DNA of 64,000 bases from Yponomeuta sedellus (GCA_934045075.1 OW203736.1:18116805-18180804); one strand, 5' to 3'; counted from the first letter of the stretch, positions 20,337-31,757 are shown. The notes: generated by a model from the sequence alone, not told the origin. Made by a program: numbers and translations.

Positions 20337-21939
20337 AATATTTGCATTAAGTTGAGATGTTAGCTAACATTGATAGCACTTTCTTTTAGTTTGTTACTAT
20401 AGAATCAAATCGGGTGTAACTATATTTATTTAAAGGTGCTAATATGGAGTGCAGTTTTGTATAAAAAAATTGGAAGTTTTGGAATCGACAAATTTAGTGT
20501 TTTTGTAGCAGATACCTATGACAACTGCCTCTTATTTTTTCTTCAATTTTTTAAACATTGATAAAAACGAATAAGAAACAAGAATTAAAAAAAGAAACTA
20601 ATTACATTTACAAATTAACGTGAAACAGCGTCACCAACTAACTCACGCGCTCAATTTACTCACATTATCACATGTGAGGAATAAGTGGAAAGTTTAGGAT
20701 ACCAAATATCTAAGTAATATCACTGCCACCTACAACGGTGGCGGGTGTTTGACAACCTTACTAATATCAGCTGTATGTCAGCTGTCAATAATAATTGTGG
20801 GTTATCTCTTGTTTTTTATGTTTGTGGTATAGCCATTGGCACTATAAAAAGAAATAGACGGCTCATGCACAACGATGTTAGATGTCCACGCACAGCACGG
20901 CTTGTACAGAAATGAGGCGGCAAATTTCATACAATTAGATATTTGAAGATAATAAAGATATGTTATTTTATAAGGGTTATGGTTGCGTATTACCATAACT
21001 CCAAAACGACTACTATAAAAACACTAATAAATGTAACAAATACATATTTCTCCACTTTTCGGGAATTTTTCCCAAAAAAAAACTGGTATCACTGCGGTAT
21101 TTGACATCCCAATTTGTAAGTAAATAAAGAAAAGTAAAAAAAAAACCTAATAAGGAAAAAATCACGAATCAGTAACTTCTTAAAACATCTTAAAACATTA
21201 CTTAAAACAATAAAAAACATGGTAGGTGCTCCCATGAGACTTATTGCATTTTTTCGAGAAGTGTTCACACCACCGTACCACACGAGACGGCATTTCTTAA
21301 AATTTTCTTTTGTGTCAAACAAGACTTACTGGCACTGCTGCCCAGAGCGTAATGGCGGCAGAGTGACCGACTTGGTGTATCTGTGTGAGTTAGCTCGTGT
21401 ATGCACACGAAAGTGTAGGACTAGGGGTGCTTCACACCCTTTCAATGCGAGATAACATCCGTTTTTTTTTGACATCCGTGGGTGTTTCTCACTGCCCACC
21501 AGTTACTGCAATCGAAATTTGTCATAATTATGTACCCACATCGACAAAAAAAACTTATAATTTGAGTCAACAGTCCCCAGAAACTGTCCATCGATCAATA
21601 CCCACAGTGAAATAAACCTATGTCGAAAAACTTACTTCTTATTCTCCCTACATAGTACTAGGACATCATCGAGAAAAAGACATAGTAGCAAAATGCCTAC
21701 TTTTACAAAATAGGTACAGTAACCCAGAAAAATACTTCTTTGTGGCACTTGCTTCACTTGCCACTTATAAACAATAGAACCAAGGACTGATAAAATTGCT
21801 GTCATGCGGTCCCTCATACCTATCCCGACCGTCCTGCACACTACTGTCAAGTGATTTCGTTACTGGCAACATTTTGATTGGTAAATACACTAACTAAATA
21901 ACCTAAAAATAGGATAATCTAAGTATAAAGTTAGCGAAA
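20337..21939. other. AT-rich interval, no gene supported
   Basis: Short frames (20802-20996, 21089-21322, 21219-21455, 21632-21850) have no motif I recognise. A small hairpin GTTATGG...CCATAAC lies near 20976-21000. Nothing else stands out. Confidence 0.35.
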
Positions 21940-22294
21940 TACAGTGAGGGTTACCCCGCGTCCGTTGTAAACGAGGTTCACGATGTCCCGTGGCAGCCGG
22001 CCATCGATCCGGGCGCGCGTGGCCGGATGGCAGGCAGGACGCGTCGCACGTCGCAGCAACGGGTGCCGGGTGCGCGTAGGCGGAGGATCAGTCGTCGACG
22101 GCGCCACTCAGCGCGGCGCGGCGTGAGGTGTAGGTGCAGGTGATGCCAGTGCTGCCGGCGCGGCACAAACGGCGCCCGCTCCGCCGCGCTGCCACGCGGC
22201 ACCCGCGCTGCCACGCGGCGCCCGCTCCACCGCGCTGCCACGCAGCCGCCGCCCCGCGCCACCGCGCTGCCACGCGGGGTCACCACTTTAGAGG
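21940..22294 (-). other. GC-rich leader of a retrotransposon with an internal short repeat
   Basis: On the minus strand this follows an LTR and begins TGGTGACCCC, which looks like a tRNA primer-binding site. CGCGCTGCCACGCGG-type units recur four times between 22186 and 22276. The 109-codon antisense frame is Arg/Ala-rich low-complexity sequence and probably not a real protein. Confidence 0.5.
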
Positions 22295-22581
22295 ATGGCG
22301 GCGTCAATAACGTCAGTCTCTTTACAAAATTAAGGCTTTTATTTCACACCAGCACACAACAGCAAATACAATGACAATCAGAAATAGTTTCCTATTCACC
22401 TGAGGTTATAGCGTCTCTTTATAACCAAAAATCCCACGAGCACGTCCTGCTGTCACAGACGTAGCGGAGAGAAGAACGATTGACCGAGTTACCGAGTGAA
22501 TGATTGAATTGAATGAGTGAGCGGTCAATCGATGGAAATCCATCGTGCCCGTGAGTGAACGATAATTACAATGTTGCCACA
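22295..22581 (-). mobile_element. LTR of a BEL/gypsy-type retrotransposon
   Basis: Read on the minus strand it starts TGTGGCAACATTG and contains a TATA-like GGTTATAAAGAG, an AATAAA signal and then a primer-binding-site-like TGGTGACCCC just beyond its end. The leader is cut after about 350 bp. It abuts a BEL fragment on the other side. Confidence 0.65.
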
Positions 22582-22985
22582 AAGTTAAGGAATCATTATC
22601 TGAGTATGACATCAAAGTTTTTGGATGGATCGACTCTACAGCGGTGCTAGGTTGGCTACAGGGAGACGCCGGACGGTGGAAGCAGTTTGTGGCCAACCGG
22701 GTGAACGAAACAAAGGCAATCATGCCCGCATAATGTTGGAGATACGTGAAATCGGACGAAAACCCCGCCGACTGCGCAAGTCGAGGATTATCAGTTTTAC
22801 AGCTTAGGGAATACTCACTATGGTGGAACGGCCCATCTTGGCTAAAATCATTTGACGAACAGAAGGAGGAAAACCCCACCTACGTGACGGAATTAGAAGC
22901 TAAAGCAAGTAAACAGAGCAACACAGCATCCCTGAAACCGAATTATCTAGCAGACATCATTGACGATCTATTGGAGAAACATAGC
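22582..22985 (+). pseudogene. BEL/Pao polyprotein fragment (RNase H region)
   Basis: VFGWIDSTAVLGWLQGDAGRW, then after a frame change near 22730 SDENPADCASRGLSVLQLRE and SLWWNGPSWL. These are blocks of Pao-type polyproteins downstream of RT. The left side is cut by an LTR, the right side by the Polinton end at 22986. Confidence 0.8.
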
Positions 22986-23120
22986 AGTAGTATAGTATTG
23001 GGAACTCTAGGACACTTTTCCGTCGTGAGAGGCTCACTGCGTTCGCCGTCACTCCTTCAAAGTGTCCTAGAGTTCCCAATTACTATTGTGGGAAATATGC
23101 AATCGAACCATTTCATTACT
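22986..23120 (+). repeat. Polinton left terminal inverted repeat
   Basis: Begins AGTAGTATAGTATTGGG and is matched in inverse orientation at 39319-39451. Within it GGGAACTCTAGGACACTTT and its reverse complement form a hairpin of about 90 bases. Beyond the hairpin the match continues through GTGGGAAATATGCAATC to CATTTCATTACT. Confidence 0.9.
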
Positions 23121-25430
23121 TTTTATCTAAGACCTGATTAAACTTTAAGGAATATTAGACTAAAAAACAACTTACTGAAACTGGATACTGGGTTTTCTCG
23201 CAACACTAATAACATACTCGGTTGGCACTTTACACAAAGCATTATGGTAAATTATTAACTCTCGAGTATACATTATAAGCGTTCAATATATTGTGTTTAG
23301 AAGGTACTTAATTTACGAATGGAAATTTATAGTTTCGTTGTCACCGTAGGTATCCACTAAAATTTCCTCAAAAACTTAGTTTAAGACATAATATCTGGAG
23401 TAATTTTGATTTAGTTATCACCGCTAAGGTTTCCACCAAAATTAATCCGAGCTCCTCACAGAATCGACCGCTTATACTGGGCTCAAATGAAGAGTGAATC
23501 TAAGTTGAAAGTCTGCATTTCCGCACAAAGAGAGTTCATACAACGATTACGACAACTACCAAAGCAAACGTCACTCACCACACAGACCTTACATACGTCA
23601 ACATTCAAACATTGGTAATGTGTAGTAGTGATGAGAATTTGCAAGCGCAGCACGAGCACAGGTGAGGATTGTTTGTTAGCCGGCTATCGCATTGCACGGT
23701 TTCGCGATAAAATGCAAACTAATCAAAACACATTAATCTTCTTGTGCGACTGAGAACAACACAAATACCGTTGACTGCCTGGATGGTCTAGCGGTATCAA
23801 GTTAGACTACCAAACCAGAGGTCGTAGGTTAGATTCCTATCGGAGGCCGTCATACTTTCATTTGTACAAATGATCTCAGTCTGGGTGTTTTTCCATGTTT
23901 ATCCTTGTCTGGTTACCATAGCACAGGGTATCCTAGTTTGGGACCAGATCAAGTGATTGTGATGTGTGAAAGTTATTATTACTATTCCTTAACATTTGAA
24001 GCATTAGGGTTTATGACGCAATAGTTCATTATTACTTGTTAGTGATTGTAGTGCTCTATGGTACTGTGGTGTGGTGATGTGACTTTTCGCTGACTCGCAC
24101 ATATGGGCAGTTCTCGATAAATACGGTATAAATCGTCTCGTATATCATGTTAGGACCTGTAGATGTGCGAAGCGCTGATTAATTGCTGATGAAAATGTCT
24201 AGTCCGGAGGGCCAGGTGGTCCAGAATTAAAGTATACCTAGGGCTGTCACAGTTACATAATAACTTTCAGTATAAGCAAAGTTTATTTTCTATCATCACG
24301 TTATTTATTATTAAAGATACCTACCAGTTTTAATAAGCTATTTATTAGTATGACTACGTATATTGTCTATCTATTCTACTACAGGCTAATATTATACGTT
24401 TACTCAAATATGTAATTATAGGATAGAAATGGGTTGGAATGAAAATATTAAAATCGATTTCCACAACCAGACGTGACAAAGGGTCAAGAACGAACTTGTC
24501 ATAACCTGATTCCGATTTCATGTTTTTAGTACTTCATGGCTATCTTACAGGGCCGCGTTTCATACATAATACTAGAATTTATAGTTTATGTACCTACAAT
24601 TCGATGTAGGTACATTGCGTAGTCGAATCTTCATACTGGTTAATCTGTGAGATAATCGCTATGCAATGTATTTTCGAATCGAATTTTCATAGTAAACCAT
24701 GATTATTATAGTTCTATAAAACAGGCGTTAGTCGTTTAGTTATACTACTAAAATACTATAGTCATACTACTAAAAGACTAATATGTGTGCTTAACTTCCA
24801 CATATATGTTAGGCAGATGTCCACCGGTCTGTTTATAAGTGTTCTCTGGTGGTCTTCAGATTCTGATAAGGGCCTGCTGAATCAGAATTTTTGCGGAGTT
24901 CTTGTGTGTGGGTAGAATCTGTGAAAGTTGTCTAGGGCTGTCACATTTGTGTACATATTTATTTTCCAATTCCCGTTGTGTACAAAGTCTCTTTTCACTC
25001 AGTCATATCAATGCTTCAAATGCTTCTTCTTTTAAACAGGGTTAGACATGATTTAGTGAAACGTTGTTTTTTCTAAAACTTAGCTTAACAGCAACTTAGT
25101 ACTGAGATTGCTTTATGTTAAGTATAGATTACGATTCATACTTTGTTCCGATTTCCCAATTTAAAGAACAGCAACGTAAGGATAATATTTAAAATTGTAA
25201 CTATCACCTACAAATATTTATGATGCTTGAGTAAGCATTGTATTTTTTAAGGCAACTGTAAAATTCTATTGAACACATTTGTGCGCTTGGTTTTATTAAA
25301 TAATATTTTTTACCATGTGAGTTTGACAGCCCTGACTGATATCATGTTCCGACTTGTTTCCATGTGTAAAGTTGAATATGTGTAGGTAAAATATTGAAAC
25401 GAAAGCATTTTCTCGCCTATAAAACGTGGT
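23121..25430. other. non-coding left part of the Polinton, with one SINE
   Basis: AT-rich with no supportable frame apart from the SINE entered separately. It separates the terminal repeat from the first gene and is longer than I would expect for a compact Polinton, so other decayed insertions may be present. Confidence 0.4.
23778..24000 (+). mobile_element. tRNA-derived SINE
   Basis: A-box-like TGGTCTAGCGG and B-box-like GGTTAGATTCC lie in a tRNA-shaped head. The body (GTCTGGGTGTTTTTCCATG ... TTACCATAGCACAGGGTATC ... TAGTTTGGGACCAGATC) is of a type common in Lepidoptera. It ends in a TTATTATTACTATT tail. Confidence 0.75.
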
Positions 25431-25475
25431 GCATTTGTTTGATCAATTATATTCAGCTTCAGTAACATCAAGAGA

Positions 25476-25751
25476 TCAACACTCCAGAAGTAATCCAGAT
25501 CTACATACAAAAATGTGAGTAAGTAACCTTCTTTTTTTTATATTTTGTTTCCAAATTGGGACCTCGCTACGGACCTGGCCTTTGGCCCGCCGGCTGGTGA
25601 CAATGAGGACTTCATTATCTTGGTTTCTAATGACTTGGAACACCAAGTCCTCGTCCGACGTGATGTTCCACTGTGGGGTGGTCCGGTGGTGACTTGGTGT
25701 ATCTCGTGTCAATCTTACAATTTTGCCCCTTGTATTGTAGCTATTATACAC
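25476..25751 (-). other. unexplained GC-richer open frame inside an intron
   Basis: Within the first intron of the spliced gene at 25.5-27.0 kb, about 190 bp is GC-richer than its surroundings and open on both strands. The minus frame has 91 codons and includes DTPSHHRTTPQWNITSDEDL and VLIVTSRRAKGQVRSE. Neither frame carries a motif I know. It may be an exon of an unrecognised gene, or an insertion. Confidence 0.25.
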
Positions 25752-27038
25752 TGTTAATTATGTACTTGTCATTTCTCAGAGTTAATCCAGTAATTAAAGT
25801 TTCCTCTCCCATTTCATTACACTTCACCGACTATGCGTATTCAAGCTGACTTTGTTTTCTTATTGCGGTTTTTCCTCAGGTCGGACTCAGAGGTTGAATC
25901 GATATACACTGAGCAGCCGCGTGAAAAGAAGCAACGTACTGCACCTGCACCTGTGCCTAAGCGCCGAACAACCGCTGCAGCGGAAAATTCAAAGTACGTG
26001 AGTCGTTTTTTTTATGGGTCATTTTTATATAGGTCTCACTGCAGGGCAAAAGCCTTCTCTCTGAGAGAGACTGCGTGGCTTTCTTTGCAAGCGTGCTCAC
26101 TTCCGTGTTGTTTTTATGGTAGTTTATTTTTTCAACGTGTTTTCCTACCAATCTAAAACCCGATTTACACTTCAATAAGTACAGTGGTGAGTTAACTTGC
26201 ATCGTCGTCGAGTTAAGTTGCTTTTGTCGTTCAAACGCCGTTCAAACTGCAAACGCGACTTAACTCGCCGACGATGCAAGTTAACTCACTACTGTACTTA
26301 TTTAAGTGTGAATCGGGATCAAGGTAGACATGGCAGCAACTGAATAATGATTCAATTATTCATCCAGTCGACCTATTAGTCAGACTGCTTCTTCTAGCCC
26401 TACTTTCATTGTCAATATTGAATAATTGCGTTACAATTGAATGAGTTCATATTTTCTCCAATTGTACCAATTATAAAGGTATGGTTTAAGGTATGGTATT
26501 TAGTATTGTAAGTAGTGGTATATTATTCAGCGAGAGCGTGACACGATAACCAACACACTGTCTTATTTAATGTTGACATTAAAACTAAGGGCTATAATAT
26601 GTTACATCTAACTACAGTTCATGTAGCATTGAAGTCATTTTTTGTTTTTTTCTTGCATGCAGGTCTAAAAAGAAGGTGGTGAAGGGGCGTAAGACCAGCG
26701 AGTTCGACCTATTCGGGGTGCTCTCGGATGACGACGATGACGTGTTGGCAACTGCATCTCATCACTCCGTCACATCCTCGCTCACCACAAAGGTCGCTGA
26801 CGGCTCTCTGCGACGGACTGCACCTCTAGAGGGGGAGTACTTTGTGGAAGTAAAGGTGTATCTCACGCGGGACGCTAAGCAGCAGGACCACTGGAAGAAG
26901 GCCCAGTTCCTGCTGAAAGCGCAGCTCGACCGTGGGACACCTGCGTGGGACCAGCTCCAGGGCTTCATCCGACGCGTGAAACCGCTGTTTAAAGACTCCG
27001 AACCCACATTTTATGGTGACGCAGTTAAATATAAGTAA
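25513..27038 (+). CDS. small spliced Polinton gene, unknown function
   Basis: Inferred three-exon gene. Exon 1 ends in AT at 25514 before GTGAGT. Exon 2 (25880-25993) starts with G after a TTTCCTCAG acceptor, so the start codon is formed across the splice and the protein begins MSDSEVESIY. Exon 2 ends before GTACGT. Exon 3 (26663-27038) follows GCATGCAG in phase. The protein of about 163 aa has a basic, nuclear-localisation-like segment (PREKKQR, PKRR), then FDLFGVLSDDDDDV, then a predicted globular end (EYFVEVKVYL...HWKKAQFLLKAQLD). No known domain was recognised. It lies just inside the left end, upstream of polB, where early genes would sit. A MITE lies in intron 2. Confidence 0.55.
26159..26317. 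mobile_element. MITE in the second intron
   Basis: A 159-bp foldback starts CCCGATT and ends AATCGGG. The arms of about 60 bases contain GAGTTAACTTGCATCGTCG and match their reverse complement at the right with few differences. It lies between the inferred exons 2 and 3. Confidence 0.8.
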
Positions 27039-27530
27039 ATCGTCGCTGTAAAATGCCTGTTAGGTGTTTTACTATTGTATTATTATGGGTCATAGGTTAG
27101 ATTAGGTTTTAATTAAAGGCGGGTGGTGTCCGTCTTGTGAAGGAGCGTAAGACCAGCGAGTTCGACCTATTCGGGGTGCTCTCGGACGACGACGACGACG
27201 TGTTGGCAACTGCATCTCATCACTCCGTCACATCCTCGCTCACCACAAAGGTCGCTGACGGCTCTCTGCGACGGACTGCACCTCTGGAGGGGGAGTACTT
27301 TGTGGAAGTAAAGGTGTATCTCACGCGGGACGCCAAGCAGCAGGACCACTGGAAGAAGGCGCAGTTCCTGCTGAAAGCGCAGCTCGACAGTGGGACACCT
27401 GCGTGGGACCAGCTCTAGGGCTTCATCGGACGCGTGAAACCGCTGTTTAAAGACTCCGAACCCACACTTTACGGTGACGTAGTTAAATATAAGTAAATCG
27501 TCGCTGTAAAACGCCTGTTAGGTGTTTTAC
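26682..27530 (+). repeat. tandem duplication of about 390 bp
   Basis: 26682-27072 recurs at 27139-27530, 457 bp apart, with a handful of base changes. The unit covers most of exon 3 plus its 3' flank (GTTAGGTGTTTTAC). The second copy has no start or upstream exons, and its frame is cut by TAG at 27416-27418, so it is a pseudogene copy. The polB start codon lies about 45 bp after it. Confidence 0.9.
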
Positions 27531-27574
27531 GTTTGAGTGCTGCGTTTGAGTGTACGTTTCAAATTTGCGTGATA

Positions 27575-30500
27575 ATGCCGTACTGTACTGCATGTGTAGT
27601 CCAAGTAGAGAAAAAAAACTGGGTGGGTCATGTACGCAGTACTGCTCACAAAGAGAAAAGCAGCGTACCTCTAAGCGATGGTGTAGTTCTGATTGCGTCT
27701 GCTTTTCGAGGTCGTATAGCTACTTATAAGATTCTTGCGACTGATTTAGAGAACTGTTTGCCAGAGACGTTTATCACGGAAATCTCCCCCAAAATTGAGA
27801 AACTTTTACGGGATTCGCTTGCAAAACATGTAAACGTAAAGGTAAACTTCGAGTTTTTCAGTAACTTCGTTCTCTTTAAAAACGAAGGTCAAGAGGTAAA
27901 ATCCTTCTCGACAAAGAATGTTGCATTACATCGTAACTTTGACTTTGCAAAGCTAATAGGTAAAACGGTAGCCTGTTTAAAAAAGAAAATAGAAGAGTTT
28001 GAAGAGCGTGACAGTGGGTGGACATTTCTCAATAATCTTTTCTTGGAAATAAACATCAACAAGTACGAACCTATTTATGGAGCTGCTCGTATCGACTTGC
28101 CACCGGTTATTAAAAACAAGAAAGCGTGTCTCAACATGCAAAATAAAGATGACGCTTGTTTCTTGTGGAGTATTGTCGCTGCACTTCATACTCCTAAAGG
28201 TAGGGCCGATCGTACGTCTTCGTACCCCCATTTTACCAAAGTGCTGAATACTGCTGATTTGAGCCTTCCAGTTACTCTAGCGGACGTTAAATCGTTCGAG
28301 ACCAACAATCCAAACATAAGCGTTAACATATATGCGTTGAAAAATACCAAGGGTATTGTTGGACCCATTTACAAATCGGAACACAAGTATAGGACGACAC
28401 GCGTTAATTTGCTGTTATTAGAGAAAGGAAACCGCACTCATTACGTTTTAATTAAAAATCTACCTCGGCTTGTTCGCAGTCAGATGACTAAACATCATGG
28501 TAAATTGTATTTCTGTGAAGACTGTCTCCAATTTCTATCATCCGAGCAAACCCTACAAAACCATTTATGTAGTGGTGTTGCTACAGTGCTTCCTGGGAAA
28601 GGAACTTTTCTTGAATTCAAACACTTTGCTCATAAGCAAGATATGCCTTTTGCTATTTATGCAGACTTTGAAACGCTTCTAGTTCCTTATCAAGGATGTC
28701 AGCAAAATCCTGATTTGAGTTACACATATAACGCAAAGAAACACGTACCAATTGCATTCGCATACCATGTTGTTTGCTCATTTGATACTAATTTAAATCG
28801 ATTTGTTCAGTACCGTGGCTCTGACTGTGCTCAAAAATTTCTTAAACTACTCGTTCGAGAAGTGAAAAGAATATACAGTATTGTTAATAAAAACATCCCT
28901 ATGACATTTACAAGCGAAAATGTAAAAGATTATGCGGAAGCAGATTGTTGTCACATCTGTGATCGTCTAATATTTACAGACAAAGTTAGAGATCACTGTC
29001 ATCTGACAGGTCGTTATCGCGGTGCGGCACATGCATATTGTAACTTGAAATTTCGAGTTCCCAAACTAGTTCCGATATTTTTTCATAACCTCGCAGGATA
29101 TGACTGTCATTTGTTCATTAAAGAACTGAGTGACATTTGCGGACCGATAAAAATTATTCCAAAAAACAAAGAGAACTACATTTCGTTCACGAAGTTTTTT
29201 CAAATTTCTGAAGACGAATTTGCTCAAATACGATTCGTTGACTCGTATAAATTTTTGGGCACGAGTTTACAAAAGTTGGCAAAAGGCTTGCACAAAAATG
29301 ACTTTACTTATCTTTCGCGTTATTTCCCAGATGAAAATCAGTTTGAGTTACTTACACGCAAAGGGGTGTACCCCTACGATTATATGACTTGTTGGAAAAT
29401 GTTTACAGATAAACAACTACCTGATAAGTCGTTGTTCTACAATTCTATGGCTGACGAACACATATCGGACGAAGAGTATGCGCACGCTCAAAATGTGTGG
29501 CAAACTTTCGAAATTGAAAACATGGGCAAATATACAGACCTTTATGTGAAGACTGATGTGCTGTTATTAACAGACGTCTTCGAAAACTTCAGGAAGACAT
29601 GTAAGACGCATTACAACTTAGATCCAGCCTTCTACCTAACTTCTCCAAGTTTGTCATTTGATGCAATGCTTCTAAAAACGGGGATCCAATTTGAACTTAT
29701 AGATAACTTGGAAATTATTCGCATGATTCAAAAGGGTATCAGAGGTGGCATTTGCATGTGTTCCAAAAGACACTCGCAAGCAAACAATTCATATATGGAG
29801 ACGTACGATCCAACTAAACGAGACTCATTTTTGGTATACATTGACTGTAACAATTTATACGGATACAGCATGTGCCAGTCCTTGCCAATTTCGGATTTTA
29901 GATTTTTAAGTGAATCTGAAATCGAAAACTTGAATGTTGAAGACATTCCCAATGATGCTCCACGAGGTTACATATTAGAAGTAGACTTATTGTACCCTGA
30001 TGAGTTACACGATGCGCATAGCGATTACCCATTTTGTGCTGAGAAATTCATTCCTCCTGGAGGTAAGACACCTAAATTGACTCCGAACTTGTACGATAAA
30101 TTTTACTACGTGATACATTACGTTCACCTCAAAACATGTCTGGCAAACGGATTGATCCTCGCTAAAGTTCATAGAGTTATAACATTTCGCCAGAGAGCTT
30201 TTTTGAAAGAATACATCGATTTAAACACGGAACTAAGAAAAAACGCGGTCACTCAGTTCCAGCAAGACCTGTTCAAGTTAAATAATAACTCTATTTTCGG
30301 AAAAACGCTAGAGGATAGTGAAAAACGCGTTAATGTTAAACTTGTTACACAATGGCATGATAAAATAAACAAAACAAAAAAACATGATACCGCTGACAAA
30401 TTGATTGCTCGGTTAAACTTCCATAGCGCAAGCGTATTTTCCGAAAACTTAGTCGCTATTCAAATGAAACCGGAAAGAGTAATTTTGAACAAACCAATTT

Positions 30501-31078
30501 ATGTGGGTTTTGCAGTGCTGGAGCTGTCTAAGAGTCACATGTATGACTTTCACTATTCGGTAATTAAGCCTAAGTATGGAAAACAAATACAGCTTTGTTA
30601 CACCGACACTGACAGCTTTGTTTATGAAATTCAAACCGAAGATTTTTATAGAGATATGAAAGAATCCTTGATGGATTTTTTTGATACAAGCAATTACAAA
30701 CCTCGAAACCAGTTCGGCCTACCATTGGTAAACAAAAAAGTGCCTGGTTTATTTAAAGATGAATTGGGGGGGAAAATTTTGACCGAATTCATTGGTTTGC
30801 GCTCAAAATTATATTGCATAAAAACCACTGAGCTGGTAATAAAGAAAGCCAAAGGGGTGAAAAAGTGCGTAGTCCGAGATTTAGCTGCAAGCGATTATCG
30901 TGAAGTGTTGCTGAACAATAAACTAGTCAGACGAAAGCAAAATCTTTTCAAGTCTATAAAACACGAAATATTTACCCAGTCTGTAAATAAAATTGCTTTG
31001 TCTAATACAGACGATAAAAGATGTATAATGCCGGACAAAGTGTCCACTGTAGCCTGGGGGCATAACTCATTATTTTAA
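27575..31078 (+). CDS. polB: Polinton DNA polymerase B (protein-primed type)
   Basis: A 1167-codon frame from the ATG at 27575; the frame is open a little further upstream but without ATG. It replicates the element's DNA. The N-terminus has a C2H2-like finger (CTAC...HVRSTAH). Exonuclease motifs are YADFET (about residue 364), HNLAGYDCH (about 505) and YVKTDVLLL (about 658). A CxxC...HCHLTGRYRGAAHAYCN zinc/HNH-like insert lies near 460-490. Polymerase motifs are DCNNLYGYSM (A, about 756), KLNNNSIFGK (B, about 905) and YTDTDSF (C, about 1009). All catalytic residues are present and I saw no stop or frameshift. It points away from the virion gene cluster. Confidence 0.93.
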   Translation: MPYCTACVVQVEKKNWVGHVRSTAHKEKSSVPLSDGVVLIASAFRGRIATYKILATDLENCLPETFITEISPKIEKLLRDSLAKHVNVKVNFEFFSNFVLFKNEGQEVKSFSTKNVALHRNFDFAKLIGKTVACLKKKIEEFEERDSGWTFLNNLFLEININKYEPIYGAARIDLPPVIKNKKACLNMQNKDDACFLWSIVAALHTPKGRADRTSSYPHFTKVLNTADLSLPVTLADVKSFETNNPNISVNIYALKNTKGIVGPIYKSEHKYRTTRVNLLLLEKGNRTHYVLIKNLPRLVRSQMTKHHGKLYFCEDCLQFLSSEQTLQNHLCSGVATVLPGKGTFLEFKHFAHKQDMPFAIYADFETLLVPYQGCQQNPDLSYTYNAKKHVPIAFAYHVVCSFDTNLNRFVQYRGSDCAQKFLKLLVREVKRIYSIVNKNIPMTFTSENVKDYAEADCCHICDRLIFTDKVRDHCHLTGRYRGAAHAYCNLKFRVPKLVPIFFHNLAGYDCHLFIKELSDICGPIKIIPKNKENYISFTKFFQISEDEFAQIRFVDSYKFLGTSLQKLAKGLHKNDFTYLSRYFPDENQFELLTRKGVYPYDYMTCWKMFTDKQLPDKSLFYNSMADEHISDEEYAHAQNVWQTFEIENMGKYTDLYVKTDVLLLTDVFENFRKTCKTHYNLDPAFYLTSPSLSFDAMLLKTGIQFELIDNLEIIRMIQKGIRGGICMCSKRHSQANNSYMETYDPTKRDSFLVYIDCNNLYGYSMCQSLPISDFRFLSESEIENLNVEDIPNDAPRGYILEVDLLYPDELHDAHSDYPFCAEKFIPPGGKTPKLTPNLYDKFYYVIHYVHLKTCLANGLILAKVHRVITFRQRAFLKEYIDLNTELRKNAVTQFQQDLFKLNNNSIFGKTLEDSEKRVNVKLVTQWHDKINKTKKHDTADKLIARLNFHSASVFSENLVAIQMKPERVILNKPIYVGFAVLELSKSHMYDFHYSVIKPKYGKQIQLCYTDTDSFVYEIQTEDFYRDMKESLMDFFDTSNYKPRNQFGLPLVNKKVPGLFKDELGGKILTEFIGLRSKLYCIKTTELVIKKAKGVKKCVVRDLAASDYREVLLNNKLVRRKQNLFKSIKHEIFTQSVNKIALSNTDDKRCIMPDKVSTVAWGHNSLF

Positions 31079-31757
31079 ATATAACACTTATTGAAATGGT
31101 TTAAAGATGACTCTTGTATTAAGTTATACCTATGTAAGTAATTTTAGTATAAGCACATTAAGAAAAAAAACATTAAATCTAGTTTTTCTGAATTTTGAAT
31201 TTGTGTACATTTTAAGATAATATTGTAGATAGACATTTAAATACCTACCTACACTAAAATAAACGTTTTTATCTGAAACAAATACCTGTGTTCATACTTA
31301 TTCCATATCCTTGATAGGTTTGATCAAGACCTGACCTGCTCTGGCTGTGTCATCAAATTCTTCATTTCACTTCCACCTCAAGCAAGACCGAACCTGTCGC
31401 AATTGTGTCATCAAGACGTCCTTTGTTTAAACTAACTTTGCGAGCTCGCGCGCATGAAGCGCGCGGGGAGGGGGGCCACCCGCGACGATGTTATGCATCG
31501 TCGTATAACATTGCATACAGCGGGGAGAGGTAGCTCTGGTTATATTGGTCGGACAACTCTTTCGAATAATGATGACTATTGATGACGCAGCTTGACTGAG
31601 TCCGTAATTCATTCGCAAGTTAACATCGATAGCATCGAGACGAGTTACTGTGCTGATAAAATATTTTTATTTTGGTAAGTTGAAACCTGTCTACTTTGAA
31701 TAAATATCTAACTTCTTTTTAATTTTGTCGATACTAAAATCTATTATTTATTTTCAG
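31079..31757 (+). promoter_or_regulatory. intergenic and 5' leader region of the next Polinton gene
   Basis: No coding frame. 31430-31510 is GC-rich with palindromic GCGCGCATGAAGCGCGC and ACGATG...CATCGT pieces. An inferred leader exon ends at TTTG|GTAAGT (donor 31675) and joins the TTTTCAG acceptor at 31757. The exact promoter cannot be fixed. Confidence 0.4.

Noticed and set aside
21978..22307. Antisense 109-codon Arg/Ala/Pro-rich frame
   Set aside because: It is a by-product of GC-rich tandem units in a retrotransposon leader, with no protein-like pattern.
27533..27574. PolB starting at the non-ATG codon at 27533
   Set aside because: The frame is open there but the first ATG at 27575 gives a start with a proper zinc-finger-like N-terminus, and the upstream part lies next to the duplicated segment.
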